From Streptomyces sp. SKN60 (GTDB lineage Bacteria; Actinomycetota; Actinomycetes; Streptomycetales; Streptomycetaceae), in the NCBI RefSeq assembly GCF_026236535.1, contig NZ_JAHTMW010000008.1:248001-312000 (forward strand): a DNA stretch of 64,000 nucleotides, given 5' to 3'. Positions 33,189-47,391 of this stretch are shown one piece after another. A program made the translations under genes and the position numbers. The notes beneath the pieces are model-generated. The model was given only the letters and a program-made list of their open reading frames with translations, made no database searches and was not told the DNA's origin. Each line of letters begins with the position of its first letter. Position 1 is the stretch's first letter.

Positions 33189-34223
33189 TCAGGCCGCGCT
33201 CAGCTCCTCGGCCGCGGGCTCCCCGGAGCCCGGTTGGCCGGAGGCCGGTTCGCCGGAGGCCGTCGTGCGTTCCGCGCGCCGGGCCGCCACCCGCTCCCGC
33301 AGCAGCCGCACCCGGCGGAAGAGCGCCTGGTAGTCCGCGTCACGGACGAGCACGGCGTCGATGGCCATCATGGCGAAGCCGAACGTCATCAGGCCCATCC
33401 CGGCCATGATGCCGATGTGCATCCCGGCGATGCCCAGGACGACCGCCTCGCGGAACCACCGGCGCGAGGTGAGCGCCGCCGGGAGGACGAGCAGCTGCAC
33501 CACGATCGCGAAGTAGGTGACGAGCGTCGTCAGGACCAGACTGTCCATCAGCTGGGGGAAGGCGGAGCTGTAGGTGTACTGCCAGACATGGCTGATGTAG
33601 TAGAGCGCCGTACCCTCCTGCCACTGCGGCGCGGCCACCTTCCACAGCGCGGAGACGACATAGACCACGCACGCCTGGAAGACGATCAGCACGGCCGCCG
33701 TGTTGTGCAGCGAGGTCCGCAGATGCGGCTCGCCGGCGCGCCGCTCAAGGCGTGCGCGGACGCCCTTGGCCAGCGGGCTGAAGTGGGCGTTGACCGTGGC
33801 GCCCATCAGCAGGATCAGCACGATGCCGGTGAGCGCGTCGCCGCCCTCCCACATCGTGTAGTTGCGGTGGTAGATCGAGGTCATGAACACCGCGTGGACC
33901 ACCGTCAGGCTCCGCGAGCCGAACACCGTCCAGGCGAGCGAGACCAGCAGCCCGGCGAAGTACACGAGGTCGAACCAGGCGCGGCCGTCGCTGAGCGCGT
34001 ACAGCGAGAAGATGTGCTGGTCCCCGGTGAGCGCCTTGAAGGCGGCGAAGCCGGAGTAGCTGTCCGGCCCCCACAGGAACGCGCGGTAGGGGATGTTGGA
34101 GACGTAGTACAGCGTGGTGCTCACGCCCAGCAGGATGCGGCAGAGCGAGAGTCCGACGAGGTACTTCGGGTGGCTGGACACACCGCGCAGCGCACGCGCG
34201 GCGGCGGTCTTCAGTCGGTCCAT
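33189..34223 (-). CDS. HTTM-domain membrane protein (vitamin K-dependent gamma-carboxylase-like fold)
   Basis: A 344-residue multi-pass membrane protein. It resembles the bacterial HTTM family, related to the transmembrane part of gamma-glutamyl carboxylase: an N-terminal helix with SLCRILLGVSTTLYYV, a middle SIYHRNYTMWEGGDALTGI motif and WQEGTALYYI. The last 40 residues are a charged Gly/Ser/Glu-rich tail. The ATG overlaps the end of the DUF5819 gene by 13 bp. HTTM and DUF5819 genes commonly pair, but no biochemical function is known to me. Its place in the operon with the DegT aminotransferase ties it to this pathway. Confidence 0.85.
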   Translation of the reverse strand: MDRLKTAAARALRGVSSHPKYLVGLSLCRILLGVSTTLYYVSNIPYRAFLWGPDSYSGFAAFKALTGDQHIFSLYALSDGRAWFDLVYFAGLLVSLAWTVFGSRSLTVVHAVFMTSIYHRNYTMWEGGDALTGIVLILLMGATVNAHFSPLAKGVRARLERRAGEPHLRTSLHNTAAVLIVFQACVVYVVSALWKVAAPQWQEGTALYYISHVWQYTYSSAFPQLMDSLVLTTLVTYFAIVVQLLVLPAALTSRRWFREAVVLGIAGMHIGIMAGMGLMTFGFAMMAIDAVLVRDADYQALFRRVRLLRERVAARRAERTTASGEPASGQPGSGEPAAEELSAA

Positions 34224-34888
34224 GGCTGGGCTCCAGGCCGGTAGTCGAACCAGCCGAGGTCGGTGAACACCTCGGAGCGGGGGTCCTCGGGCGAGTGGCG
34301 CACGTCGAAGCGCTTGACGGGCGTGTACGTGTAGTAGGCGCGCAGCCGGGTGACCCGGCCGTCCAGGTGCAGCTCGTCCACCAGCGGCGAAAGCACGGTG
34401 GCGGTGTCCGTCTTGGCCGCCTCCTGCAGGGCCGTCAGCTCGCTCTGCTGCCCGGAGAAGTCGGAGAGCGCCTTCTTCCGGGCCTCGTCGACGGCCGCCT
34501 CCTTGTCGTGCAGGCTGCCGAGTTCGACGCCGAGGTAGAGGCCGACCGCGCCCATGCGGTTCGGGGCGATGCGGATCTCCCGGGCGGTGCCGGCCATCTC
34601 GCGGGACAGCGACACCGGCTCGGTGGTGTGCCGGCCGCTCGCGTTCTCGTACTCGACCTGGTAGAAGACCTCGCCGTTGTAGTCCACCGAGTACGGGGCG
34701 AGGAGCATCCAGCTCTGCCGGAAGTAGGTGTCGGCGACCGGCGCGACCGCCTGGTACGCCTGGGTCCGCGCGGGCGAGACCGGCGCGTTGACGATCAGCG
34801 TCATGGCGACGAAGGCCAGGCCGAGCAGCGGCGGCAGCCCCATGCCGAGCAGTCTCCACCGGCCGGTGCCGGTGCGTGGTTCCGTCAT
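34211..34888 (-). CDS. DUF5819-family membrane-anchored protein
   Basis: A 225-residue protein with one N-terminal membrane helix (residues 13-35, LLGMGLPPLLGLAFVAMTLI) and an extracytoplasmic part starting with NAPVSPARTQAY. The motif YFRQSWMLLAPYSVDYNGEV is typical of the DUF5819 family. The C-terminal part contains VTRLRAYYTYTPVKRFDV. It overlaps the tautomerase gene by 4 bp and the HTTM gene by 13 bp, so the two membrane proteins are probably made in equal amounts and may form a complex. Function unknown. Confidence 0.8.
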   Translation of the reverse strand: MTEPRTGTGRWRLLGMGLPPLLGLAFVAMTLIVNAPVSPARTQAYQAVAPVADTYFRQSWMLLAPYSVDYNGEVFYQVEYENASGRHTTEPVSLSREMAGTAREIRIAPNRMGAVGLYLGVELGSLHDKEAAVDEARKKALSDFSGQQSELTALQEAAKTDTATVLSPLVDELHLDGRVTRLRAYYTYTPVKRFDVRHSPEDPRSEVFTDLGWFDYRPGAQPWTD

Positions 34889-35115
34889 GACCGGGACTCC
34901 TGCTCCTGGGCCTGCTCCTGGGTGGCGGGGCGCGGGCCGGTGCTGCCGGCGATGCCCCAGCGGTGGGCCGGGACGGGGGTGAGGACGATCCAGGTCTGGT
35001 CCCGGATCTCCTCGCCGAACACGTTCACCGTCGCCTGGGTGAGCTGTTCGACCAGCTCCCGCTCGGTCTGCTCGGTCAGACGCTGTTCGAAGATCTTGAC
35101 CTCGATGAAAGGCAT
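34885..35115 (-). CDS. 4-Oxalocrotonate tautomerase-family protein
   Basis: A 76-residue protein starting Met-Pro (MPFIEVKIFEQRLTEQT), so removal of Met exposes the catalytic Pro1 of the tautomerase superfamily. The core fits a 60-residue subunit (VNVFGEEIRDQTWIVLTPVPAHRWGIAG) with a disordered Gln/Glu-rich tail. Members interconvert enol and keto forms of 2-oxo acids, including arylpyruvates. In this cluster an enol to keto step is expected when the PKS releases enol-pyridylpyruvate, so this is a possible role. It is coupled to the DUF5819 gene and lies 15 bp after the aminotransferase. Confidence 0.85.
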   Translation of the reverse strand: MPFIEVKIFEQRLTEQTERELVEQLTQATVNVFGEEIRDQTWIVLTPVPAHRWGIAGSTGPRPATQEQAQEQESRS

Positions 35116-35130
35116 GGTGGCTCCTGTCTG

Positions 35131-36396
35131 TCAGACGGCGGCGGCCGTGCCGCCGCGGAGGTTCGCGGCCGTGCCGGTGACGGCGGTGACGGCGGTGAGG
35201 GCGGCGGTCAGGGCGTCGACGAGATGGTCGACCTGGGAGTCGGTCAGCCCCGGGTGGCAGGGCAGGTTCATGTGCTGCTCGAACCAGAGCCGTTCGGCGA
35301 CGGGGCACTCGCCGGGGCCGTGCCCGCGGAACCGCCACTCCGGCGTCAGGTGCAGCGGGAAGTAGCGCAGCTGGGCCTCCACACCGCGTGCGTCGAGCTC
35401 GCGCAGCAGGGCGTCGCGCGTGTCCCGGTCGCGTACGAGGAAGGTGTAGAGGTGGTAGGCGTGGCCGACGCCCTCCGGCGCGGAGACCGGCCGGGTGCCG
35501 GGGAACGCCGCGAGGACCTCGTCGAGCCTGCGGGCGATCAGCCGGCGGCGTGCCACCAGCTCGTCGAGCCGGTCCAGTTGGGCCAGGCCCACCGCGGCCG
35601 CCGCCTCGGACATCGTGGCGTTCGTGCCGGCGTTGCGGATGCCGGTGCAGGCGCGGTCGTAGATCTCGTCGGCGAACATCATCCAGGGCAGTGCGGCGGG
35701 CGCCTCCGCCGCGTCCGTACCGTGCTCGACGTAGAGGCCGTCGACCGCGTTGTCCCGGTGGCGGCGCACCCGCTCCGCCCAGTCGTCGCGGTCCAGGGTG
35801 ATCATGCCGCCCTCGCCGAGACTGGTGATGTTCTTGGTGGAGTGGAAGCTGAAGGTCGCGATGTCGGCCAGCGCACCGGGCCGGCGGCCGTGGTAGGTGG
35901 CGCCGAGCGCGTGGGCGCTGTCCTCGATCACCGTGATGCCGCGGGGCCGGGTGAGCGCCATGACGGCGTCCATGTCCGCCGGACAGCCGCCGTAGTGGAC
36001 CAGGATCACGGCCCGGGTCCGGTCGGTGATCAGCGGTTCGAGGGCGGCCGGGTCCATGTTCAGGGTGAGCGGGTCGATGTCGCAGAACCTGACCGTGACG
36101 TCCAGGTCGAGCAGCGGCTGGATGCTGGCCTGGAAGGTCTGCGGCGTCACCACGACCTCGTCGCCCGGTGCCAGGTCGAGCAGCCGGATGGCGATCTCCA
36201 GGGCCACCGTCCCGCTGGTCACCGACAGGGCGTGCCGGGCGCCGACGTGGCGGGCGAAGGCCTGCTCGAACGCCTCCCGCCACCCCCCGGCGGAGAGCGG
36301 GGCGTCGGAGGAGACGAGCCGCCCCAGGACGTCCAGTTCGCGATCGCCGATGACGCTGCCTCGGCGGCCGCCCGGCACGACGTAGCGTTGCTGCAT
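35131..36396 (-). CDS. DegT/DnrJ/EryC1 aminotransferase, proposed L-lysine 2-aminotransferase (NikC/VisA type)
   Basis: A 421-residue PLP enzyme. The Schiff-base Lys188 is in TFSFHSTKNITSLGEGG, with VTSGTVALEIAIRLL, VIEDSAHALGATYHGR and the C-terminal HLYTFLVRDRDTRDALL. Sugar aminotransferases share this fold, but no deoxysugar genes are present. Instead an oxidase of the NikD type and an aryl-AMP ligase are near, as in nikkomycin and virginiamycin S clusters where such an enzyme converts lysine to piperideine-2-carboxylate. I therefore propose lysine 2-aminotransferase feeding 3-hydroxypicolinate; substrate choice is inference. Start ATG at complement 36394-36396 has CGGAGG-type DNA close by only downstream, so start is moderately sure. 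Confidence 0.85.
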   Translation of the reverse strand: MQQRYVVPGGRRGSVIGDRELDVLGRLVSSDAPLSAGGWREAFEQAFARHVGARHALSVTSGTVALEIAIRLLDLAPGDEVVVTPQTFQASIQPLLDLDVTVRFCDIDPLTLNMDPAALEPLITDRTRAVILVHYGGCPADMDAVMALTRPRGITVIEDSAHALGATYHGRRPGALADIATFSFHSTKNITSLGEGGMITLDRDDWAERVRRHRDNAVDGLYVEHGTDAAEAPAALPWMMFADEIYDRACTGIRNAGTNATMSEAAAAVGLAQLDRLDELVARRRLIARRLDEVLAAFPGTRPVSAPEGVGHAYHLYTFLVRDRDTRDALLRELDARGVEAQLRYFPLHLTPEWRFRGHGPGECPVAERLWFEQHMNLPCHPGLTDSQVDHLVDALTAALTAVTAVTGTAANLRGGTAAAV

Positions 36397-36456
36397 ACGG
36401 AGGTACCCCCATGACGGAATGGCGTCCCGCGCCGTGCGGGACGTGGGCTGATGGGT

Positions 36457-36524
36457 GCCCGCGTGCCGGGGCCGGCGGAGCCGGGGCACGCGGGCGCGCC
36501 CCGGCGGCGTGGATCGCCGGGGCG
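36457..36524 (-). terminator. Two consecutive GC-rich hairpins
   Basis: An 11-bp stem (GCCCGCGTGCC at 36457-36467 with GGCACGCGGGC at 36485-36495, and a further small stem inside the loop) is followed by a perfect 10-bp stem (CGCCCCGGCG at 36497-36506 with CGCCGGGGCG at 36515-36524). They lie between the co-directional aryl-AMP ligase and aminotransferase genes. They could end the ligase transcript or reduce expression downstream. Confidence 0.65.
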
Positions 36525-36552
36525 GCGGTCCCCGCCGGCCGGGGCGGAAGCG

Positions 36553-38184
36553 TCAGGCCGAGGCCATGCGCTGCGCGAGTTCCGCGGAGAGGGCCTTCTT
36601 GTCGACCTTGCCGAGCCCGGTCAGCGGGAAGGCGTCGATCACTTCGAGGCGGTCCGGCAGCTTGTACTCGGCAAGGCCGCGGGCGCGCAGCAGGCGCTTG
36701 AGCTCGGGGAGCCGCGGCGGTTCGCCGGCCGGGACGACGAAGGCGCAGACCCGTTCGCCCATGACCTCGTCGGGCATGGCGACCACGGCGGCCTGCTGGA
36801 TCCCGTCGTGCACGGCGGTGACGTGCCGCTCCACCTCGGTGGCCGAGACCTTGTCGCCGCCGCGGATGACGACGTCCTTGACCCGGCCCTGGACGACCAT
36901 GTCCCCCTCCTCGGTGAAGCGCACGAGGTCACCGCTGCGGTAGAAGCCGTCCTCGGTGAACGCCCCGGCGTTGTGCTCCTCGGCGCGGTAGTAGCCGCGC
37001 AGCGTGTACGGGCCGCGGGTCAGCAGCTCACCGGTCTCGCCCGGGGCCACGGGCCGGTCCTCCAGGTCCACCACGCGGACCTCGTCGGCGGGGGAGATGG
37101 GGCGGCCCTGGGTGGTGAGCACCCGGTCGAGCGGGTCGTCGTAGCGGGTGAAGGTGAGGAGGCCCTCGGCCATGCCGAACACCTGCTGGAGCCGGCAGCC
37201 CAGGGCCGGGGTGACCCGGGCGGCCACCTCGGGGTGGAGCTTGGCGCTGCCGATCTGCAGCACCGAGAGGCTGCTCAGATCCCGCTCGGTCCACTCGGCC
37301 GCGTCCAGCCACATGTGGGCGATGGTCGGCACGCAGGAGGTCATGGTGACCCGCTCCCGCTCGATGAGCGCGAAGCACTCGTCGGGGTTCGGCGTCCTGG
37401 CGAGCACGACCGTGCCGCCCTTGCTCAGGGTGCCGAGCACGCCCGGGCAGCCCCAGGTGAAGTTGAACTCGATCGGCAGGACGGCCAAGTAGACGGTGTC
37501 GCCGTCGAGTTCGCAGATCTCCGAGGCGGCGCGGATCTGGTACGCGTAGTCCTCGTGGGTCCGCGGGATGAGCTTGGGCAGCGCGGTCGTGCCGCCGGAC
37601 AGCAGGAAGAACGCGGCGTCCGCCGGGTCCGCCCCGGCCGGCTCGTCCTGTGCCGGGACCGCGGCCGGAGTCGCCGACAGCTCCTCCAGGGAGCTGTGCG
37701 GGCCGGGGTCGCCGAGGACGAACACCTCGCGCAGGGACGGGACCGAGGCGAGGACCTCCGAGGCCAGTTCGCGGTGGTCGAAGCCCTGATGGACGTCCGG
37801 CACCACATAGGCGACGGCACCGGAGTGCGCGCACAGATGGCTGATCTCGTGGCGCCGGTGCGCCGGCAGCGCGAAGACGGGCAGCGCGCCGAGCCGGAAG
37901 AGACCGAAGCAGACGGCGACGAACTCCGGGGTGTTGGGGAGCTGGACCACGACCCGGTCGCCCGGCCCGACGCCGCGCGCGGCGAAGCCCGCCGCCAGCC
38001 GGTCCGCCCAGGCGTCGAGTTCGGCGTACGTCACGCGCCGGTCACCGCCGACGAGGGCGGTCCGGTCGCCGTACGCGGCCGCCCAGCCGCGCAGCAGCCG
38101 CCCCAGCGTCTCCCCCCGCCAGTATCCGGCCTCCCGGTACGCCGCTGCGGTGGCCTCCGGCCAGGGAACGCATCCGTCCTGCAT
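36553..38184 (-). CDS. Aryl-acid AMP ligase, proposed 3-hydroxypicolinate-activating
   Basis: A 543-residue DhbE/EntE-family ligase of normal length. Motifs: LLSGGTTALPKLIPRTHEDY, PIEFNFTWGCPGVLG, VFGMAEGLLTFTRYDD, DGFYRSGDLVRF, GRVKDVVIRGGDKVSA and GLGKVDKK. It keeps the Asn (in FNFTW) at the position that contacts the ortho-hydroxyl in DhbE, in contrast to the other ligase of the cluster. A 2-hydroxyaryl acid such as 3-hydroxypicolinate, salicylate or 2,3-dihydroxybenzoate is thus expected; the lysine aminotransferase/NikD-like genes favour 3-hydroxypicolinate. It diverges from the small carrier protein at 38394, the likely acceptor. Confidence 0.92.
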   Translation of the reverse strand: MQDGCVPWPEATAAAYREAGYWRGETLGRLLRGWAAAYGDRTALVGGDRRVTYAELDAWADRLAAGFAARGVGPGDRVVVQLPNTPEFVAVCFGLFRLGALPVFALPAHRRHEISHLCAHSGAVAYVVPDVHQGFDHRELASEVLASVPSLREVFVLGDPGPHSSLEELSATPAAVPAQDEPAGADPADAAFFLLSGGTTALPKLIPRTHEDYAYQIRAASEICELDGDTVYLAVLPIEFNFTWGCPGVLGTLSKGGTVVLARTPNPDECFALIERERVTMTSCVPTIAHMWLDAAEWTERDLSSLSVLQIGSAKLHPEVAARVTPALGCRLQQVFGMAEGLLTFTRYDDPLDRVLTTQGRPISPADEVRVVDLEDRPVAPGETGELLTRGPYTLRGYYRAEEHNAGAFTEDGFYRSGDLVRFTEEGDMVVQGRVKDVVIRGGDKVSATEVERHVTAVHDGIQQAAVVAMPDEVMGERVCAFVVPAGEPPRLPELKRLLRARGLAEYKLPDRLEVIDAFPLTGLGKVDKKALSAELAQRMASA

Positions 38185-38276
38185 TTTCAGTCCTTTCTCC
38201 TGTCAACACAATCGATGGTTTCCGGGGCTGATATTTTGGTGATGCTAACCGAGCCGTCAGAGTTTCGGCACCGCCA

Positions 38277-38330
38277 ATATCCGACGCTTTAGGATCTGGC
38301 ACAACGCGTCAATAGCCCCTTTTAAGGGGC
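38277..38330. promoter_or_regulatory. Candidate operators in the ligase/carrier divergent region
   Basis: The 209-bp gap between the divergent ligase and carrier genes is AT-richer than average. ATATCCGACGCT at 38277-38288 is, on the opposite strand, one mismatch away from AGCGTCCGATAT in the nadA divergent region. A perfect 7-2-7 palindrome, GCCCCTT-TT-AAGGGGC, follows at 38315-38330, with another CCTTTTAGGGG close after. These are candidate binding sites for a cluster regulator. Confidence 0.5.
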
Positions 38331-38393
38331 CTTTTAGGGGCGGCGGCTAGGGTTGATTCCCGGTTGAGCCGTCAGACGGATCCGAATGGTGCG

Positions 38394-38642
38394 GTGTGGA
38401 AATTGAGTAACCAAGGTGTCATTCCGGGGGACAAGGCGGAGCTGCGGCGGGTGCTCGCCGACCGGCTCGGTGTCAGCGTCTCCGAGGTGACGGACGACGT
38501 GAATCTCCAGGATCTCGGACTCGACTCGATCGGTGTCATGGGCATCGTGTCGGGCTGGCAGCGAGGCGGGCTCCAGGGCGAGATCGCCGAATTCGCCGCG
38601 ATGCCCACCCTCAAGGCCTGGTGGGAACTCATCTCCCGGTAA
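38394..38642 (+). CDS. Aryl carrier protein (loading carrier for the NRPS)
   Basis: An 82-residue carrier protein. The phosphopantetheine Ser is in LQDLGLDSIGVMGIV, preceded by the helix ELRRVLADRLGVSVSEV. No ATG fits the frame; GTG 38394 is given, with TTG 38403 and TTG 38364 as alternatives. It diverges from the aryl-AMP ligase and heads the plus-strand operon that includes the LLM monooxygenase, the oxidase and the first NRPS. This matches a discrete loading module whose aryl group is taken up by the first condensation domain. Confidence 0.88.
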   Translation: MWKLSNQGVIPGDKAELRRVLADRLGVSVSEVTDDVNLQDLGLDSIGVMGIVSGWQRGGLQGEIAEFAAMPTLKAWWELISR

Positions 38643-38702
38643 GTCACGGGGCGGCCCGCCCGGCGGCGCCTGTCATTCCCTCAGCAAGCCATTGGAGTCA
38701 CG

Positions 38703-39776
38703 ATGCAATTCGGCGTGAATTTCTTTCCCGTTGTCGACCCGGCGAAGAAGAGCGCGAGCGACTACTTCGACGAGGCGCTCCGCCTGGTGTGCCTGGCCGA
38801 GGAGCTCGGCTTCGAGCACGCCCAGTGCGTGGAGCACTACTTCTCCCCGTACGGCGGCTACATGCCGGACCCGGTCACCTTCCTCACCGCGGCCGCCGCG
38901 CGCACCAGCCGGATCCGCATCGGCACCGGAGCGGTCATCCCCGCCTTCACCCACCCGCTGAAACTGGCCGGCAAGCTCGCGATGCTGGACAACCTCTCCC
39001 ACGGGCGGCTCGACGTCGGCTTCGGCCGCGCCTTCCTGCCGCAGGAGTTCGAGGCCTTCGGCATCGACATCGACGAGAGCCGGGCCCGCTTCGCCGAGGG
39101 CGTCGAGGTCTGCCGTCGCCTGTGGTCCGAGCGGGACGTGGTCTGGGAGGGCTCCTTCCACCGGTTCGGCCCCGTCACGATGCTCCCGGAGCCCGTCCAG
39201 AAGCCGCACCCGCCCATTTTCATCGCCTCCGCGATGAGCCCGGACTCGTGCGCCGCCGCCGGACGCGCCGGACACCACCTCCAGGTGGTGCCGTCGGTGA
39301 CCTCCCGCGAGCAGCTCCAGTCGATGCTGGCGGGCTACCGCGAGGCCTGGCGGGAGGCCGGCCACCCGGGCAGCCCGCGCATCCAGATCAAGTACACCTG
39401 CTACGTGGCCGAGGACCGCGCCAAGGCGCTCGACCTCGCCGAGACCTTCGAGGTCAACTACGTCGAGCACATGGCCGAGGCGGTGGCGAGCTGGGGCCGG
39501 ACGCGCAGCGACGCGTACCGCGGCTACGAGCAGTTCGTCGAGAAGGTCAAGAAGTACGACTTCCGACAGTCGCACGCCGACAACAAGGTGCTCGCCGGCA
39601 CCCCGGACGAGGTGCGCGAGCAGATCGCCGTCCTCGTCGACTGGTTCGGCGCGGACCCCACGCTCAGCCTCCAGTTCAACCCCGGCCACATGCCCTACGA
39701 GGACGCCGAGCGCGCCATGACGCTCTTCGCCGAGCACGTGATGCCCGCCTTCACCGGCCCGGAGCAGCCGGCATGA
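38703..39776 (+). CDS. LLM-class flavin-dependent monooxygenase
   Basis: A 357-residue luciferase-like TIM-barrel flavoenzyme. Visible family features include FGVNFFPVVDPAKKSA, VEHYFSPYGGYMPDPVTFL, RIRIGTGAVIPAFTHPLKLAG, LDNLSHGRLDVGFGRAFLPQEF and the PPIFIASAMS strand. These enzymes use reduced FMN supplied by a separate reductase, and a matching flavin reductase is encoded at 61643. Together they could form the two-component monooxygenase that puts the 3-hydroxyl on a piperideine- or picolinate intermediate. The stop overlaps the oxidase start by 4 bp, supporting a shared pathway. Confidence 0.9.
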   Translation: MQFGVNFFPVVDPAKKSASDYFDEALRLVCLAEELGFEHAQCVEHYFSPYGGYMPDPVTFLTAAAARTSRIRIGTGAVIPAFTHPLKLAGKLAMLDNLSHGRLDVGFGRAFLPQEFEAFGIDIDESRARFAEGVEVCRRLWSERDVVWEGSFHRFGPVTMLPEPVQKPHPPIFIASAMSPDSCAAAGRAGHHLQVVPSVTSREQLQSMLAGYREAWREAGHPGSPRIQIKYTCYVAEDRAKALDLAETFEVNYVEHMAEAVASWGRTRSDAYRGYEQFVEKVKKYDFRQSHADNKVLAGTPDEVREQIAVLVDWFGADPTLSLQFNPGHMPYEDAERAMTLFAEHVMPAFTGPEQPA

Positions 39777-40918
39777 CCCGGACGCCCGACGCGGACGTCG
39801 CGGTGGTGGGGCTCGGCGCCTGGGGTGCCTCGGCCCTGTGGCAGCTGGCCTCGCGCGGCGTACGCGTGCTCGGCTTCGAGCGGTACGGGCTCGGCCACCC
39901 CTTCGGCGCGTCGCACGGCGGCACCCGGATGTTCCGCGTCACCTGCCTCGAACACCCCGGACTCGTGCCACTGGCCAAGCGGTCCCGGCAGCTGTGGCAG
40001 CAGCTGGAGACCCTCACCGGCCGCGCCCTCTTCGACCAGGTGGGCGCGGTCCTGATGGGCCCCGCGGACGGACACATCGCGGGCGGTTCGCTGCGGGCCG
40101 CCCGGGAGCACGACCTGCCCGTGGAGACCCTGACCGCCGGCGAGCTGAGCCGCTGGCTGCCGCAGCACGCGGCGTTCCAGGACGGCGACATCGGCGTCCG
40201 CGAGCCGGAGGCCGGGCTCATCCGGCCGGAGGCGGCCGTCCGCGCCGCCGTCGGCGCGGCGGCCGCGGCCGGCGCCCGGGTCCTCACCGACACCCGGGTC
40301 ACCGCGATCGAACCGGCCGGCGACGGCATGGTCGTCCGCACCCCCGCCCGTGACTTCCGGGTCGGGCAGGTCGTGGTGACCGCGGGCCCCTGGCTCGACA
40401 CGCTGGTGCCCGGACTGCCCCTGGAGACCGTACGGGTCCCCCAGACCTGGTTCCGGCCGGCCGGCGACCCCGCGCCGTTCACCCTCGACCGGCTGCCGCC
40501 CTTCATGCGGGAGCTCGGCGGCCGCGGCGCCATCTGGGGCCACGGCTCCCACGACGGCCCGGACGTCAAACTCGGCCTGGAGGACGGCGGAAGCGCGTTC
40601 CGGGTCACCCCCGCCGACGACTGCGACCGCGGCGTCACCCCGGAGGACTGGACCGCGGTCTCCGGCCTGCTTGCCGAGGCGGTGCCCGGCATGGGGGCCG
40701 TGCCGTCGCGGACCGAGGTCGGCATGTTCAGCCGCACCCCCGACAAGCAGTTCCTCATCGGCCGCCCGCACGGCGACCCGCGACTGGTCGTCGCCGGCGG
40801 CTGCAACTTCCACGGCTTCAAGCACTCCACCGGCATCGGGGAGGCACTGGCCGACATCGTCCTCGGCCGGCCGACCGGCTGTCCGCTGGGCTTCGCCGAT
40901 CCCAACCGATTCCTGTAA
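39773..40918 (+). CDS. Sarcosine oxidase-family flavoprotein, NikD-like
   Basis: A 381-residue FAD amine oxidase. The N-terminal Rossmann motif is VAVVGLGAWGASALWQLASRG, then GASHGGTRMFR, the glycine-rich TAGPWLDTL and the C-terminal GCNFHGFKHSTGIGEALAD. The best functional match is NikD, which oxidises piperideine-2-carboxylate to picolinate. In this family a Cys in a C-x-Y/F-x-x-TPD motif binds FAD covalently; here the position is Gly317 (VGMFSRTPD), so FAD is probably held without that bond. It is coupled to the LLM monooxygenase and lies 26 bp before the NRPS. Confidence 0.9.
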   Translation: MTRTPDADVAVVGLGAWGASALWQLASRGVRVLGFERYGLGHPFGASHGGTRMFRVTCLEHPGLVPLAKRSRQLWQQLETLTGRALFDQVGAVLMGPADGHIAGGSLRAAREHDLPVETLTAGELSRWLPQHAAFQDGDIGVREPEAGLIRPEAAVRAAVGAAAAAGARVLTDTRVTAIEPAGDGMVVRTPARDFRVGQVVVTAGPWLDTLVPGLPLETVRVPQTWFRPAGDPAPFTLDRLPPFMRELGGRGAIWGHGSHDGPDVKLGLEDGGSAFRVTPADDCDRGVTPEDWTAVSGLLAEAVPGMGAVPSRTEVGMFSRTPDKQFLIGRPHGDPRLVVAGGCNFHGFKHSTGIGEALADIVLGRPTGCPLGFADPNRFL

Positions 40919-40944
40919 GTCCTCGCCGGGAGAAAGTCTCAAGC

Positions 40945-47383
<6,439 letters not shown>

Positions 47384-47391
<8 letters not shown>

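Noticed and set aside
35131..36396. Sugar aminotransferase of a deoxysugar pathway
   Set aside because: The fold is shared, but no glycosyltransferase or NDP-sugar gene is present in the window, whereas picolinate-type genes are close.
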